Below are positions 16,213 through 26,225 of a stretch of 64,000 nt of DNA, piece by piece. This DNA comes from Sphingopyxis sp. MSC1_008 (GTDB lineage: Bacteria; Pseudomonadota; Alphaproteobacteria; Sphingomonadales; Sphingomonadaceae): assembly GCF_023197165.1 (NCBI RefSeq), contig NZ_JALPRD010000011.1:87489-151488 (forward strand), in the 5' to 3' direction. Both the position numbers and the translations under genes were made by a program. Position 1 is the stretch's first letter, and every line of letters starts with the position of its first letter. The notes beneath the pieces were generated by a model. It made no database searches. It was given only the letters and a program-made list of their open reading frames with translations, and was not told where the DNA came from.

Positions 16213-17805
16213 TTACTCCTCTGTGGCGGCTGGTTTGCCGCGCCGCCGCGTCAGCATGGCGACCAGATCCTTGTCAAGCGCGCCGACGAGGAAGGCGACG
16301 ACGAAAAACACCGCGCCGCCCGCTGCGCAGAGCGCGGCAAGCGACCAGATACGTTCGAACACGCCGCCGCCATAATAAGGCTTCATCATCGGCATCATCC
16401 ACCAGAGCAGCGCCGACATCGCGGCGACCGCGATCAGCTGGCGCGCGATGCGCCCGGCGAGCTTCGCGGTGAAATGGAACCAGTCGCGGCGGTGGAGCAC
16501 GGTGTAGAGCAGGATGCAGTTAAGCGACGCCGACGCCGCGGTCGCACCCGCGAGCCCGACGATCCCGTAGCGCTCGACGACGTAAAGGTTGATCGCGATA
16601 TTGACGATCAGCGCCGCGAGCGCGGTCCACACCGGGGTGCGCATATCCTCGCGCGCGAAGAAGCCCGGGTTCAATATTTTGACGATGACATAGGCGGGAA
16701 GCCCCGCGACGAGCGCGGCAACGATCTGCGCCATGATCGCCCCGTCGGCGTCGGTGAACCGGCCGCCGACGAAAAAGGCAGTGACGAAGGCGGGCGCGCA
16801 GATCGCGAGCGCGGCGGCGGCGGGCAGCGTCAGCAAGGTTGCGATCTCGAACGCATTGCCCTGCAAGCGCTGCGCCTCGGCGGCGTCGCCCGAATGGATA
16901 TGGCGCGACAGCATCGGCAGGATCGCGGTGCCGAGCGCGATGCCGACGATGCCGAGTGGCAGCTGGTTGAGCCGGTCGGCGAGCTTCAGCAGCGTGAGCG
17001 AGCCCTGCGCCAGCGAGGTCGCGAAGAAGGTGTCGACGAACTGGCTGACCTGATAAATGCCCGCGCCGAAGGTGGCGGGCAGGATCAGCATGCCGAGCCG
17101 TTTCACCTCGGGCGTGAGCTTGGGCATGCGCCAGTGCAATTTGAGCCCGGCGCGGCGCACCGCCCACCACATATAGGCGAGTTGGACGACGCCCGCGATA
17201 CTCACCGCGACGCAGAGCGCCTCGGCGACGATCCGGTCGTCACCTCCGGGCCCGCGCAGCCACCAGCCAGTGATAATGCCGCCGATCAGCACGATATTGA
17301 GCAGCACCGGCGCAAAGGCGCCCGGCGCGAAGCGCGACCGCGCATTGAGCAGGCCCGAAAGCATCGCGACAAGGCTGACGAGCGCCAGATAGGGGAAGGT
17401 GACGCGGCTGAGGAACACCGCAAATTCGAACTTGCCCGGCACCTCCTGGAAATCGCGCGCGAGGAGCCACACGATGCCCGGCATCGCGATCATCATGACG
17501 GCCGAGAAAGCCAGCAATATCCAGAGAAAGACCGAGAGCACATCGTCGGCGAACTTCGCCGCCGCCACTTCGCCGCCTTCGCCGTGAAGCGCGCGACTGT
17601 ATGTCGGGACGAAGGCGACCGAGAAGGCGCCTTCGGCGAACAGGCGGCGAAAGGTGTTGGGCAGCGTGAAGGCGAGCTGGAAGGCGTCGGCGGCGAGGCC
17701 GGCGCCCAGCACGCGGGCGAGCAGCATGTCGCGGACGAAACCGAAGATGCGGCTGACCATCGTCAGCCCGCCGATCGTCCCGACATTTTTAATGAGGCTG
17801 CTCAA
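16213..17805 (-). CDS. murJ: Lipid II flippase MurJ
   Basis: MurJ flips lipid II across the inner membrane for peptidoglycan assembly. The 530-residue protein has about 14 hydrophobic helices and the MOP-superfamily N-terminus (VGTIGGLTMVSRIFGFVRDMLLA) with the conserved arginines. LPNTFRRLFAEGAFSVAFVP follows. No ATG or GTG is available at the expected position, and the start appears to be TTG at 17805. The gene follows secB by about 24 bp. Confidence 0.95.
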   Translation of the reverse strand: MSSLIKNVGTIGGLTMVSRIFGFVRDMLLARVLGAGLAADAFQLAFTLPNTFRRLFAEGAFSVAFVPTYSRALHGEGGEVAAAKFADDVLSVFLWILLAFSAVMMIAMPGIVWLLARDFQEVPGKFEFAVFLSRVTFPYLALVSLVAMLSGLLNARSRFAPGAFAPVLLNIVLIGGIITGWWLRGPGGDDRIVAEALCVAVSIAGVVQLAYMWWAVRRAGLKLHWRMPKLTPEVKRLGMLILPATFGAGIYQVSQFVDTFFATSLAQGSLTLLKLADRLNQLPLGIVGIALGTAILPMLSRHIHSGDAAEAQRLQGNAFEIATLLTLPAAAALAICAPAFVTAFFVGGRFTDADGAIMAQIVAALVAGLPAYVIVKILNPGFFAREDMRTPVWTALAALIVNIAINLYVVERYGIVGLAGATAASASLNCILLYTVLHRRDWFHFTAKLAGRIARQLIAVAAMSALLWWMMPMMKPYYGGGVFERIWSLAALCAAGGAVFFVVAFLVGALDKDLVAMLTRRRGKPAATEE

Positions 17806-17829
17806 CCCGTCAGCCCGCCCGAATGATGG

Positions 17830-18348
17830 TTAAGCCTGGCCGACCGGCGCGACGTCGCCCGCCTGCTCGGCTTCGACCTGCTGGACCTGCTGCATGAACA
17901 GGCCGTGGAAATCGATCGGTTCGAGCAGCAGCGGCGGGAAGCCGCCGTCGCGGACGGCATCGGCAACGACGCGGCGCGCGAAGGGGAACAGGATACGCGG
18001 CGCTTCGGCGAGGAAGAAGGGCTGCAGCTGGTCGTCGGGGACGTTGCGCACGCCGAACAGGCCAGCGTATTTCAGATCGATGACAAAGCTGGTGCCCGCA
18101 TCGGTCTTCGACGTGACGTCGATCTTCAGCGTCACTTCGTACAGATTGTCGCCGACGCTGTCGGCGGCGATGTTGAACTGCACATCGACCTGCGGCGCGT
18201 CCTGCCACTGATAAACCGCAGGGGCGTTCGGATTTTCGAACGACAGATCCTTCACATATTGCGAAATCAGGCCGATCGCCGGGCTCGTGTCTTCGCCATT
18301 GGGCTGCAGGGCGGGATTGTTGATGTCGGCGCTGGTCTCGTCAGCCAT
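17830..18348 (-). CDS. secB: Protein-export chaperone SecB
   Basis: SecB keeps precursors unfolded and hands them to SecA. The 172-residue protein shows the family core YVKDLSFENPNAP, YEVTLKIDVTSK, YAGLFGV and the LLEPIDFHGLFMQQ helix near the C-terminus, followed by an acidic tail. The ATG at 18348 is the first plausible start. It leads the secB-murJ-trpS run and is divergent from the Tim44-like gene. Confidence 0.96.
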   Translation of the reverse strand: MADETSADINNPALQPNGEDTSPAIGLISQYVKDLSFENPNAPAVYQWQDAPQVDVQFNIAADSVGDNLYEVTLKIDVTSKTDAGTSFVIDLKYAGLFGVRNVPDDQLQPFFLAEAPRILFPFARRVVADAVRDGGFPPLLLEPIDFHGLFMQQVQQVEAEQAGDVAPVGQA

Positions 18349-18529
18349 GATGAAGAAGCTTTCACTGAAAAGATGGAAACAATATCGGCATCCGCGGACC
18401 GTGTCGGAACCGCGGCGGACGGTTGCCGCGGCGCTTAGCAGCGCCCGGCGGCGAGCACAATGGGGCCCTGTGCTGCGCTATAGTTAAGGGCGAATCGTTG
18501 ACCCGCCGCGCGGCAGCGGTCATGGTCAT

Positions 18530-18558
18530 TTGAAACTGAGGCGCGTATCGCCTATGTA
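18530..18558 (+). promoter_or_regulatory. Putative sigma-70 promoter of the Tim44-like gene
   Basis: TTGAAA (18530-18535) and TATGTA (18553-18558) are spaced by 17 bp. The predicted start near 18565 leaves a leader of about 35 nt before the GTG at 18600. Confidence 0.55.
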
Positions 18559-18599
18559 TCGACCACTATGTTTCTATTGCCCGCATTGGACTTTTGCCC

Positions 18600-19262
18600 G
18601 TGACCGCTTTTTCGATCGTCCTGCTCGCCATGATTGCCGCCTTCCTCGGCATGCGGCTCTACTCGGTGCTCGGCAAGCGCACGGGGCATGAGCAGGAGCC
18701 GGTGCTGCCGCGCGAGCGCACCGCCGCGTCGCCGGTCCGGCTCGACGAGACTGACGGATCGCAGGCGCCTGCGCCTGCATCGGCCGACACTGCGGGGCTC
18801 GTTTACGAACCCGCTGCCGAGGCTGGCCTCCGCCAGCTGCTCGCTACCGACCGCAATTTCGACGCCGGCCGCTTCATGGAAGGCGCCGAAGCGGCATATC
18901 GCATGATCCTCGAAGCCTATTGGAAGGGCGACCGCGACACGTTGCGCGACCTGTGCGACGACGACAGCTACGAAGCCTTTGCCGACGCGATCACCGCTCG
19001 CGACGCGCGCGGCGAAACGCTCGACAACCGCCTGATGGTTGTCGATTCGGCCAAGATCACGGCCGTCGAATTGAACAGCAGCGAGGCGCGCATCACGGTT
19101 CGCTACCGCGCAGATATCAGCGCGGTGACGCGCGACGCCGACGGCAAGCTCATCGCCGGGTCGATGAGCGATGCGACGCAGACCGACGATCTGTGGACCT
19201 TCCGCCGCAAGATCGGCAGCAACGACCCCAATTGGGTGCTCGACGAAGCCGAATCGGCCTGA
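18600..19262 (+). CDS. Tim44/TimA-like membrane-anchored protein
   Basis: A 220-residue protein with one N-terminal transmembrane helix (FSIVLLAMIAAFLGMRLYSVL), a charged Pro-rich linker and a C-terminal Tim44-like domain (FMEGAEAAYRMILEAYWKGD onward). Alphaproteobacterial homologues of mitochondrial Tim44 are inner-membrane proteins of uncertain role. The position opposite secB is the usual one and suggests a link to protein export. A GTG at 18600 is preferred over a TTG at 18594. Translation runs on closely to mltA. Confidence 0.85.
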   Translation: MTAFSIVLLAMIAAFLGMRLYSVLGKRTGHEQEPVLPRERTAASPVRLDETDGSQAPAPASADTAGLVYEPAAEAGLRQLLATDRNFDAGRFMEGAEAAYRMILEAYWKGDRDTLRDLCDDDSYEAFADAITARDARGETLDNRLMVVDSAKITAVELNSSEARITVRYRADISAVTRDADGKLIAGSMSDATQTDDLWTFRRKIGSNDPNWVLDEAESA

Positions 19263-19266
19263 CCCC

Positions 19267-20592
19267 GTGATCCTGACGGTGGGGGCGCCGCGCGCGCGCG
19301 CTTTCGGATTCGCGCTGCTCGCCGCCCTGCCGCTGCTTTCGGGCTGCGCGTCGGTGATTCCCGATACGGAGGGTAGCCGTCCTGCGACCACTACCCCTGC
19401 ACCACCGCGTCCGGCTGGCGCACCGCGGCCCTATACGCCGCGCCCGTCCGAAGGCGCCGGTGCCGCCGCCCAGCCGATTCCCGCAACCGCGCGCGCGGTG
19501 CTTCCCGCGCCCGCTGTCCCAGTCGATGCGACGACCGCCGCCACCAGCGGCGTTCTCGCGGGCCCCGATTTCGCAACGCTCGGCGTGACCGCCGAGCAAG
19601 CGACTGCGGCGCTCGTCGCTTTCCGCATCAGCTGCCCTTCGGTCCAGCGCCGCACCGATACCAGCGGCCTCACGCTGGGTCCCGACTGGACCGAAAGCTG
19701 CACCGCGGCGAAAAGCTGGAAGGACAGCGACGCCTCGGCTTTCTTCGCGAGTTATTTCGGCACCGTGCAGGTCGGCGCGGGCATCGCCTTCGTCACCGGC
19801 TATTACGAGCCCGAAATCGCCGGCTCGCGCACGAAGCGGCCGGGCTATGATGTTCCCATCTATCGCCGCCCCGCTGATCTCGTCGAAGTCGACCTCGGCG
19901 AGTTCGCCGACGACCTCAAGGGCCGCAAGATTCGCGGCCGCGTCGATGGCTCGAATTTCACACGCTATTACGACCGCACGGCGATCGAGAGCGGGGCGCT
20001 CGACGGGCGCGGGCTCGAAATTGCCTATGCCGCCGACGCCGCCGAATTCTTCTTCCTGCAGGTGCAGGGCTCGGGCCGCCTCCGCCTGCCCGACGGCGGC
20101 ATCATGCGCATCGGCTACGAAACGCAGAACGGCCGCGGCTATGTCGGCATCGGCAAGCTGCTGCTCGACCGCGGCGAGTTGCAGCGCGGCCAGGCATCGA
20201 TGCAGGGCATTCTCGATTACCTCCGCGCCGATCCGGTGCGCGGCGCTGCGGTGATGAACGAGAACCCCAGCTGGGTCTTCTTTCGCGAACTGACCGGCGC
20301 GGGCCCGCTCGGTGCGCTCGGGGTGCCCGTGACCGGCCGCGCGAGCGTCGCCGCCGATCCCAAATATGTGCCGCTCGGCGCCCCTATCTTCCTCTCGCTC
20401 GACCGCGCCGAACCCAACGGGCTGTGGATCGCGCAAGACACCGGCGGTGCGATCAAGGGCGCCAACCGCTTCGACAGCTTCTGGGGCGCGGGCGACGATG
20501 CACGCGCGATCGCCGGCGGCATGTCGGGGCGCGGCTCGGCGCTGCTGCTGCTCCCGCGTGCCAGCATCGCGCGGCTGATCCCGGCGCCTTGA
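19267..20592 (+). CDS. mltA: Membrane-bound lytic murein transglycosylase A
   Basis: MltA cleaves the glycan strand of peptidoglycan, forming 1,6-anhydro ends, from the inner face of the outer membrane. The GTG start at 19267 gives 441 residues with a signal ending in the lipobox LLSGC, then a long Pro/Ala/Thr linker. The catalytic double-psi barrel contains VTGYYEPEI, the 3D-type segment and the conserved Asp in GLWIAQDTGGAIKG. It sits four bases after the Tim44-like gene and one base before the Smr gene start, a common alphaproteobacterial trio. Confidence 0.95.
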   Translation: MILTVGAPRARAFGFALLAALPLLSGCASVIPDTEGSRPATTTPAPPRPAGAPRPYTPRPSEGAGAAAQPIPATARAVLPAPAVPVDATTAATSGVLAGPDFATLGVTAEQATAALVAFRISCPSVQRRTDTSGLTLGPDWTESCTAAKSWKDSDASAFFASYFGTVQVGAGIAFVTGYYEPEIAGSRTKRPGYDVPIYRRPADLVEVDLGEFADDLKGRKIRGRVDGSNFTRYYDRTAIESGALDGRGLEIAYAADAAEFFFLQVQGSGRLRLPDGGIMRIGYETQNGRGYVGIGKLLLDRGELQRGQASMQGILDYLRADPVRGAAVMNENPSWVFFRELTGAGPLGALGVPVTGRASVAADPKYVPLGAPIFLSLDRAEPNGLWIAQDTGGAIKGANRFDSFWGAGDDARAIAGGMSGRGSALLLLPRASIARLIPAP

Positions 20593-20593
20593 T

Positions 20594-21169
20594 GTGCCGC
20601 GGCGCCTTGCCCCCGAAGAAAGCGCGCTGTGGAAGAAGGTCGCAGCGACGGTAAAGCCGCTCGCCAAGGCTAAGGCGCCACTCGCGCCCGTCGCGCCGCC
20701 GACCGTCAGTCCCCCAAAACCAACTCCGCGCAACACTGCGGCCCCTGCCGCCGCGCCGCGGCCCGCAACGAAGCTGCCGCCACCGCGCCGCACGCATCAG
20801 GCCGCGACGCTCGACGGCCATTGGGACCGGCGCTTGCGCAAGGGGCTCGTCCGCCCCGATCTCAGCATCGACCTTCACGGTCATACGCTGGCTTCGGCGC
20901 AGGCCTTGCTCGACGAGGCGATCGGACGCGGGTTGATGCGCGGCGCGCGCGTGCTGCTCGTGGTCGCGGGACGCCTCCGCCCCGGCGCCGACCGCCTGCC
21001 GCAAATGCACGGCGACCCGCGCCCACGCGGCGCGATCCGCGCTTCGCTGCCCGACTGGCTCGCTTATTCGCCCTATGCCGACCAGATCGTCGCGCTCCGC
21101 CCCGCACATATCAGCCACGGCGGGGCAGGTGCGGTCTATGTGATCCTGCGGCGGGCGCGCGAGGACTAG
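20594..21169 (+). CDS. Smr-domain protein
   Basis: A 191-residue protein with a low-complexity Pro/Ala N-terminal half and a C-terminal Smr domain. The domain motifs are the LDLH-like SIDLHGHT and the closing HGGAGAVYVILRR. Smr domains are nicking or RNA-cleaving nuclease modules related to the MutS2 C-terminus. The stand-alone form is of unclear role. The GTG at 20594 lies one base after the mltA stop. Its stop overlaps the convergent dapE stop (21166-21169). Confidence 0.88.
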   Translation: MPRRLAPEESALWKKVAATVKPLAKAKAPLAPVAPPTVSPPKPTPRNTAAPAAAPRPATKLPPPRRTHQAATLDGHWDRRLRKGLVRPDLSIDLHGHTLASAQALLDEAIGRGLMRGARVLLVVAGRLRPGADRLPQMHGDPRPRGAIRASLPDWLAYSPYADQIVALRPAHISHGGAGAVYVILRRARED

Positions 21170-22299
21170 AGGAAAGCGCGCATCAATATGCCGCGATAGA
21201 TGGCGGCCAGCGTGTGGAGATCCGCCACCGCGACCGCCTCGTCGAGCTTGTGCATCGTCGCATTGTTCAGCCCGAATTCGACCACGGGACAGATCGCATG
21301 AAGGAAGCGCGCATCCGACGTGCCGCCGGTCGTCGACATTTCGGGGCGCACATCGGTCTCGGCATGGATCGCCTCGGCGACCAGTTCGGACAGGTCGCCG
21401 GGCGGGGTCAGGAAGGCTTCGCCCGAAATCTTGCCAAGCACCTTGGCACCTGGTTCGACATCGTGCGCAAGGCGCTCGATCAGTGCGACGAGGTCGGCGC
21501 CGCGATGCTGGTCGTTGAAACGGATCGACAGCCGCGCGCGCGCCGAGGCGGGGATGACGTTGGTCGCGCCATTGCCGACTTCGATGTCGGTGAATTCGAT
21601 GTTCGACGGCTGGAACCAGTCGTTGCCGGTGTCGAGCACCACCGCGTCGATCGCTGCCAGTATCTTGACCAGCTTGGGGATCGGATTGTCGGCGAGGTGC
21701 GGATAGGCGACATGCCCCTGCGTTCCCGGCACGTCGATCCAGATATTGACCGAGCCGCGCCGGCCGATCTTCACCATGTCGCCAAGCCGGTTCACCGACG
21801 TCGGCTCGCCGACGACGATCATGTCGGGGCGCACGCCGCGCGCATCCATATGCTCCATCAGCGCGCGCGTGCCAAAGATCGCCGGGCCTTCCTCGTCGCC
21901 GGTGATGATCAGGCTGATCGTTCCCGCCTCGACCGGCGTCGCAGCCGCTGCGGCGACAAAGGCGGCAATCGAGCCTTTCATGTCGACCGCGCCGCGGCCG
22001 TAGAGCAGATCGCCGCGTACTTCGGGAGCGAAGGCGTCGCCGGTCCAGCCGACGCCTGGCGGCACGACGTCGAGGTGCCCCGCAAAACCGAAATGCTTCG
22101 GCCCCTTGCCGCCCCGCACCGCGAGCAGATTTTCAACGGGTCCGTCCGGTTCGATCCCGTCGATGAAGCGCTCGACGGTGAAGCCGAGCGGGGTCAGCGC
22201 CGCCTCCAGCGTGTCGAACACGGTGCCCATGGCGGGGGTGACGCTCGGCGCGGCGATCAGCGCCTTGGCCAGCTCTACGGGATCGACGGTGATGCTCAT
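21166..22299 (-). CDS. dapE: Succinyl-diaminopimelate desuccinylase
   Basis: DapE hydrolyses N-succinyl-LL-diaminopimelate to give LL-DAP for lysine and peptidoglycan. This M20 di-zinc enzyme of 377 residues has GHLDVVPPG (metal His and Asp), GRGAVDMKGS, the catalytic Glu pair in TGDEEGPA, and the STTGGTSDARF loop specific to DapE. The C-terminal metal ligand is in NNATMHKLDE. The ATG at 22299 is chosen by length. It is convergent with the Smr gene, and the stop codons overlap. Confidence 0.96.
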   Translation of the reverse strand: MSITVDPVELAKALIAAPSVTPAMGTVFDTLEAALTPLGFTVERFIDGIEPDGPVENLLAVRGGKGPKHFGFAGHLDVVPPGVGWTGDAFAPEVRGDLLYGRGAVDMKGSIAAFVAAAAATPVEAGTISLIITGDEEGPAIFGTRALMEHMDARGVRPDMIVVGEPTSVNRLGDMVKIGRRGSVNIWIDVPGTQGHVAYPHLADNPIPKLVKILAAIDAVVLDTGNDWFQPSNIEFTDIEVGNGATNVIPASARARLSIRFNDQHRGADLVALIERLAHDVEPGAKVLGKISGEAFLTPPGDLSELVAEAIHAETDVRPEMSTTGGTSDARFLHAICPVVEFGLNNATMHKLDEAVAVADLHTLAAIYRGILMRAFL

Positions 22300-22396
22300 G
22301 CCGCTCCCTTACCCCCTCGCGCGGCCGCAAGTCGAGGCTTTGCATCGCGCTGCCTTTGTGCGAAACAAAGACAGAACAAACTCCACGAGGACTGCC

Positions 22397-22864
22397 ATGC
22401 CCAAGCTCGATCTCGATACGATCCCGCAAACCAACACGACGGGCTATCCAGCACCTTACAACGAACCCGTTCAGGGCCGCTGGTATCGCCGCCTCGCGCC
22501 GCCGACAGGGCTCAGCGATTTCGCCGCGAGCCATGTCGTGCTCAAACCCGGCGCCTGGTCGTCGCAGCGCCACTGGCACGATGGCGAGGACGAGATGCTC
22601 GTGATGATTTCGGGCGAGGCGGTGCTGATCGAGGACGACGGCCGCTGGCCGATGCGGCCGGGCGATATCGCGGTATGGCCGAAGGGCAGCACCAACGGCC
22701 ACCACCTCGTCAACGAATCGGACGCCGACTGCGTCTTCGTCGCGCTCGGCGGCGGCAAGAAATATGACACCGGCGGCGGCTATTCGGACATCGACATGCT
22801 CTTCACCCCCGACGGCTATTTCCACAAGGACGGGACGCCCTATCCGACGACGCGGATTCCGTGA
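22397..22864 (+). CDS. Cupin-domain protein
   Basis: A 155-residue single-domain cupin. The first cupin motif is around RHWHDGEDEMLVMISGEA, with the metal-binding His residues and Glu. The second is PGDIAVWPKGSTNGHHLVN. It resembles small cytoplasmic cupins sometimes annotated as transcriptional-regulator or sugar-binding relatives, without assigned activity. GAGG lies eight bases before the ATG at 22397. A CTTTGT-GCGAA-ACAAAG inverted repeat (22354-22370) precedes the gene and might be regulatory. Confidence 0.85.
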   Translation: MPKLDLDTIPQTNTTGYPAPYNEPVQGRWYRRLAPPTGLSDFAASHVVLKPGAWSSQRHWHDGEDEMLVMISGEAVLIEDDGRWPMRPGDIAVWPKGSTNGHHLVNESDADCVFVALGGGKKYDTGGGYSDIDMLFTPDGYFHKDGTPYPTTRIP

Positions 22865-22877
22865 CCGGTTCCACCTT

Positions 22878-22950
22878 CGTCATCCCGGACTTGATCCGGG
22901 ATCCACCGCAACGCTGAAGTCATGGACCCCGGATCAAGTCCGGGGTGACG
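22878..22950. repeat. Dispersed palindrome, GTCACCCCGGACTTGATCC family
   Basis: Arms at 22878-22904 and 22924-22950 are near-perfect inverted copies around a 19-bp spacer, placed between convergent cupin and GST genes. It has the same layout as the copy at 14151, including spacer length. Confidence 0.85.
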
Positions 22951-22989
22951 ATGAGGGATAGGCCGGCCTTGGTCGGAACCGGATGCCCG

Positions 22990-23661
22990 CTATCCCTCGA
23001 CCGGCCCCTCGAACTTCTCGATGATCCAGTCCTCGGCCTGCGCGCCGCCGATCCATTCCTGCATGCACGGGTGGCTGATCACCGCTTGCGCATAGGCGGC
23101 GGCAAAGCGCGGCAGCGGGATCGAGTAGGTGACGAAGCGCGTGACCACGGGCGCGAACATGATGTCGGCCGCCGACCAGCTGCCGAACAGAAAATCGCCT
23201 TCGCCGCCGAAGCGCGCGCGCGCTTCGGCCCAGATCTGGAAGATGCGGATCACATCGGCCTGCACTTCGGGGAGCAGTTCGGCGGGCGGATAGATGCGCC
23301 GGATGTTCATACTGTGGTTGCGGCGCAGCGCGGCAAAGCTCGAGTGCATTTCGGCCGCCATCGAGCGCGCCATCGCGCGCGCGGCCATGTCGTCGGGCCA
23401 GAAACCCTTCGTCCCGCCGGTCTTTTCATTGAGATAATCGATGATCGCGAGGCTGTCCCACACGACGATATCGTCGCCGTCCCACAGGATTGGGACCTTG
23501 CCGCCCGACGGCGCGAACTCGTCGCCCTCGCGCCGGTTCGACCAATCCTCGTCGTAGAGCGGGACGGTGACTTCCTCGAACGGCAGCCCGCTATGCTTGA
23601 CCGCCAGCCAGCCGCGCAGGCTCCAACTCGAATAGGCCTTGTTGCCGAGGAAGAGTTTCAT
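22990..23661 (-). CDS. Glutathione S-transferase family protein
   Basis: A 223-residue protein with an N-terminal thioredoxin-like domain. It starts MKLFLGNKAYSSWSLRGWL, with the probable catalytic Ser in the SSWS turn, and has the cis-Pro segment KVPILWDGD and the gamma-site DSLAIIDYL. An all-helical C-terminal domain follows. The NKAYSSWSLR start is typical of a GST subgroup related to maleylacetoacetate isomerase. The substrate is unknown. It is not part of the GST-rich block at 28.5-37.5 kb. Confidence 0.88.
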   Translation of the reverse strand: MKLFLGNKAYSSWSLRGWLAVKHSGLPFEEVTVPLYDEDWSNRREGDEFAPSGGKVPILWDGDDIVVWDSLAIIDYLNEKTGGTKGFWPDDMAARAMARSMAAEMHSSFAALRRNHSMNIRRIYPPAELLPEVQADVIRIFQIWAEARARFGGEGDFLFGSWSAADIMFAPVVTRFVTYSIPLPRFAAAYAQAVISHPCMQEWIGGAQAEDWIIEKFEGPVEG

Positions 23662-23675
23662 GGGGACTCCAGATT

Positions 23676-23771
23676 CCCCTCCCGCTTGCGGGAGGGGTTA
23701 GGGGAGGGCCTGTAAGGCCACATTGGGTTCGGAACATGCCCTCCCCCGACCCCTCCCGCAAGCGGGAGGGG
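23676..23771. repeat. Inverted repeat, CCCTCCCGCTTGCGGGAGGG type
   Basis: Arms of 34 bp (23676-23709 and 23738-23771) with two mismatches, each also palindromic internally. It sits between engB and the GST gene, just before the engB stop, and could stabilise or terminate the engB mRNA. Confidence 0.8.
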
Positions 23772-23776
23772 AGAGA

Positions 23777-24439
23777 TTAGATCTCAACCGCCTCCAGCAC
23801 CGCGGTGCGCAGTTCGGCGATGCCCATGCCCTTTTCGCTGCTCGTCGCGATCACTTGCGGATGCGCGGCGGGGTGCTTGCGCGCCTCGGCCTCGGTCGCG
23901 GCCTGCACCGCTTCGAGCTCGGTCGCCTTGATCTTGTCGGCCTTGGTCAACACGATGCGATAGCTGACCGCCGCGGTGTCGAGCATTTCGAGCACGTCGC
24001 GGTCGACCTCCTTGATCCCGTGGCGGCTGTCGATCAGCACGAGCGTGCGTTTCAATACCGCGCGGCCGCGGAGATAGTCGTTGATCAGGAAGCGCCATTT
24101 CTTGACGACATCCTTCGGCGCCTTGGCAAAGCCATAGCCCGGCATGTCGACGAGCCGGAAGATCAGCGGATCCTCGCCGACGTCGAAATAGTTGAGTTCC
24201 TGCGTCCGCCCCGGCGTCACCGAGGTGCGCGCGAGGCCGTTGCGATTCGTCAGCGCGTTGAGCAGCGACGATTTGCCGACGTTCGAGCGCCCCGCGAACG
24301 CGATCTCGGGCACGCTCGGCGGCGGCAAATGCTGGAGCGCGGGCGCCGATTTCAGGAACGCAATCGGTCCCGAAAACAGCTTGCGCGCGCGCTCCGCCCG
24401 TTCGGGGTCGGCCCCGGGTTCGAGTTCGACTTCGCTCAC
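23777..24439 (-). CDS. engB: Ribosome biogenesis GTPase EngB (YsxC/YihA)
   Basis: EngB is an essential GTPase needed for 50S assembly. The 220-residue protein has G1 (GRSNVGKSS), G2 region [10 protein letters not shown]3 (DMPGYG), G4 (TKADK) and G5 (ATSSEKG). The GTG start overlaps the yidC stop as GTGA, so it is translationally coupled to yidC. This completes the rpmH-rnpA-yidD-yidC-engB run. Confidence 0.96.
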   Translation of the reverse strand: MSEVELEPGADPERAERARKLFSGPIAFLKSAPALQHLPPPSVPEIAFAGRSNVGKSSLLNALTNRNGLARTSVTPGRTQELNYFDVGEDPLIFRLVDMPGYGFAKAPKDVVKKWRFLINDYLRGRAVLKRTLVLIDSRHGIKEVDRDVLEMLDTAAVSYRIVLTKADKIKATELEAVQAATEAEARKHPAAHPQVIATSSEKGMGIAELRTAVLEAVEI

Positions 24440-26181
24440 GTCGTCGGTGCCGCCTTCAGCTGCGGGAACTTGCGGTACATCCACTGCTGCTGCGCGATCG
24501 ACAGGATATTGTTGGTGATCCAGTAAAGCAGCAGGCCCGCCGCGAACGGCGCCATGATGAACATGAACAGCCACGGCATGATCTTGAACACCTGCTGCTG
24601 CACGGGATCGGTCGCTTGCGGGTTCAGGCGGAACTGCAGGAACATCGTGATGCCCAGGATCACCGCGAGGATGCCGATCGACAGGATCGACGGCGGGGTG
24701 AAGGGCAGCAGGCCGAACAGGTTCAGGATGTGCAGCGGATCGGGCGCCGACAGATCCTTGATCCACAGGATGAACGGCTGGTGCCGCATTTCGATCGTCA
24801 GCATCAGCACCTTGTACAGCGCATAGAATATCGGGATCTGGATCACGATCGGCAGACAGCCCGCGAGCGGATTGATCTTCTCGTCCTTATAGAGCTTCAT
24901 CAGCTCCTGCTGCATCTTCGGCTTGTCGTCCTTGTGACGTTCCTGCAGCGCCTTCATCTTCGGCTGGACGAGGCGCATCTGCGCCATCGAACCAAACTGG
25001 CGCTGCGCGATCGGGAACATCAGCGCGCGGATGATCAAGGTCAGCACCATGATCGCGACGCCGAAATTGCCGACCTGCTTGAACAGCCAGTCGAGCAGCT
25101 TGAAGATCGGAACCTCGAAAAATTCGAACCAGCCCCAATCGATCGCGTTCGACAGGCGCGTGATGCCCTGATCGTCCTGATAGTGCGAGAGCGTGCTGAC
25201 TTCCTTGGCGCCGGCGAAGACGCGGCTGGTGGTCGTGATCTGCTTGCCCGGCGCAACCTCGACAAGGTCGCAGGCAAAGGCGGCGCGATAGGCGCCGCCC
25301 GGCAGCGAATTGAACGCGGCCGAGACCTTTTCGCCCTTCGCCGGAACCACCGCGGCGAGCCAATATTTGTCGGTGAAACCGAGCCAGCCCGCCGAGGTGT
25401 AGGAAACGGTGTTGTTCGTCGCCTCCTCGAGTTCGTCATAATTGGTGAAGTTCGACTTGCCGTCGAGATAGCCGGTCGGGCCAACGTGGATCGTCCAGCT
25501 GTCCTGCTCGTGCGGGTCGGTCGGCTTGCCGGTGCGGTCGATATAGGTGCCGCTGCGCACCGCGACCGGCGTCGCGCCGGTGTTGGCGATCGTCTGCTTC
25601 GCGGTGATCAGATAATCATCGTCGATGCTATATTCGATGCGGAAGGTCTGACCGGCGCCGTTGGCCCAGCTCAGCGTGACGGGGGTCGTCGGGGTCAATT
25701 TGGTCCCCGTAGCGGTCCAGACCGTGGTCGGCCCCGGAACGACGACGCCCTGCGCCGACCAGCCGATGCTCGCGAAATAGGCGGCCTTGGTGCCCGCGGG
25801 GGCAAAGAGGCGGACCGGCGGCGAGTCCTTCTTGATCGTCTGGCGATATTTGCTGAGCGTGATGTCGTCGACGCGCGCGCCGACGAGGTTGATCGAGCCC
25901 TTGATCGCCGGGGTTTCGATGGGGATGCGGTTGCCGTCGGCGAGCACCGCTTCGATCGGGCGGATCGCTTGCGGCGCCGCCGTCGCCGGCACGCCAGGCG
26001 CGGGCAGCGCAGCGGGCTGGCCCGGCGCTGCGGCGGGTGCGGTGCCGCCCGGGCCGGCGACCGTCGTGGTCACATCGGGCTTGTCGGGGGTGGGGAAGAA
26101 TTTCTCGGAGACGAAATTCCAGCCGATCAGGATGGCCACCGACAACAAAATTGCCGCGATCATGTTACGCTTGTCGTCCAC
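24436..26181 (-). CDS. yidC: Membrane protein insertase YidC
   Basis: YidC inserts and folds inner-membrane proteins with or without SecYEG. The 581-residue protein has the long Gram-negative form: an N-terminal helix ([15 protein letters not shown]), a large periplasmic beta domain (to about residue 340), and the conserved five-helix core with a positively charged groove (QLDWLFKQ-like start, [22 protein letters not shown]). A GTG start at 26181 with GAAGAG upstream is chosen because homologues begin MDDKRN. It lies 44 bp after yidD. Confidence 0.97.
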   Translation of the reverse strand: MDDKRNMIAAILLSVAILIGWNFVSEKFFPTPDKPDVTTTVAGPGGTAPAAAPGQPAALPAPGVPATAAPQAIRPIEAVLADGNRIPIETPAIKGSINLVGARVDDITLSKYRQTIKKDSPPVRLFAPAGTKAAYFASIGWSAQGVVVPGPTTVWTATGTKLTPTTPVTLSWANGAGQTFRIEYSIDDDYLITAKQTIANTGATPVAVRSGTYIDRTGKPTDPHEQDSWTIHVGPTGYLDGKSNFTNYDELEEATNNTVSYTSAGWLGFTDKYWLAAVVPAKGEKVSAAFNSLPGGAYRAAFACDLVEVAPGKQITTTSRVFAGAKEVSTLSHYQDDQGITRLSNAIDWGWFEFFEVPIFKLLDWLFKQVGNFGVAIMVLTLIIRALMFPIAQRQFGSMAQMRLVQPKMKALQERHKDDKPKMQQELMKLYKDEKINPLAGCLPIVIQIPIFYALYKVLMLTIEMRHQPFILWIKDLSAPDPLHILNLFGLLPFTPPSILSIGILAVILGITMFLQFRLNPQATDPVQQQVFKIMPWLFMFIMAPFAAGLLLYWITNNILSIAQQQWMYRKFPQLKAAPTT

Positions 26182-26225
26182 GCTCTTCGGTCTCTCTTCG
26201 TATCAAAAAAGTCGGGGAATGCCGT

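Noticed and set aside
20821..22767. A 648-codon plus-strand frame
   Set aside because: It runs across the Smr gene, antisense to dapE, and through the cupin gene in the wrong frames. Composition is shadow-like (His/Arg/Gly-rich) with no motif.
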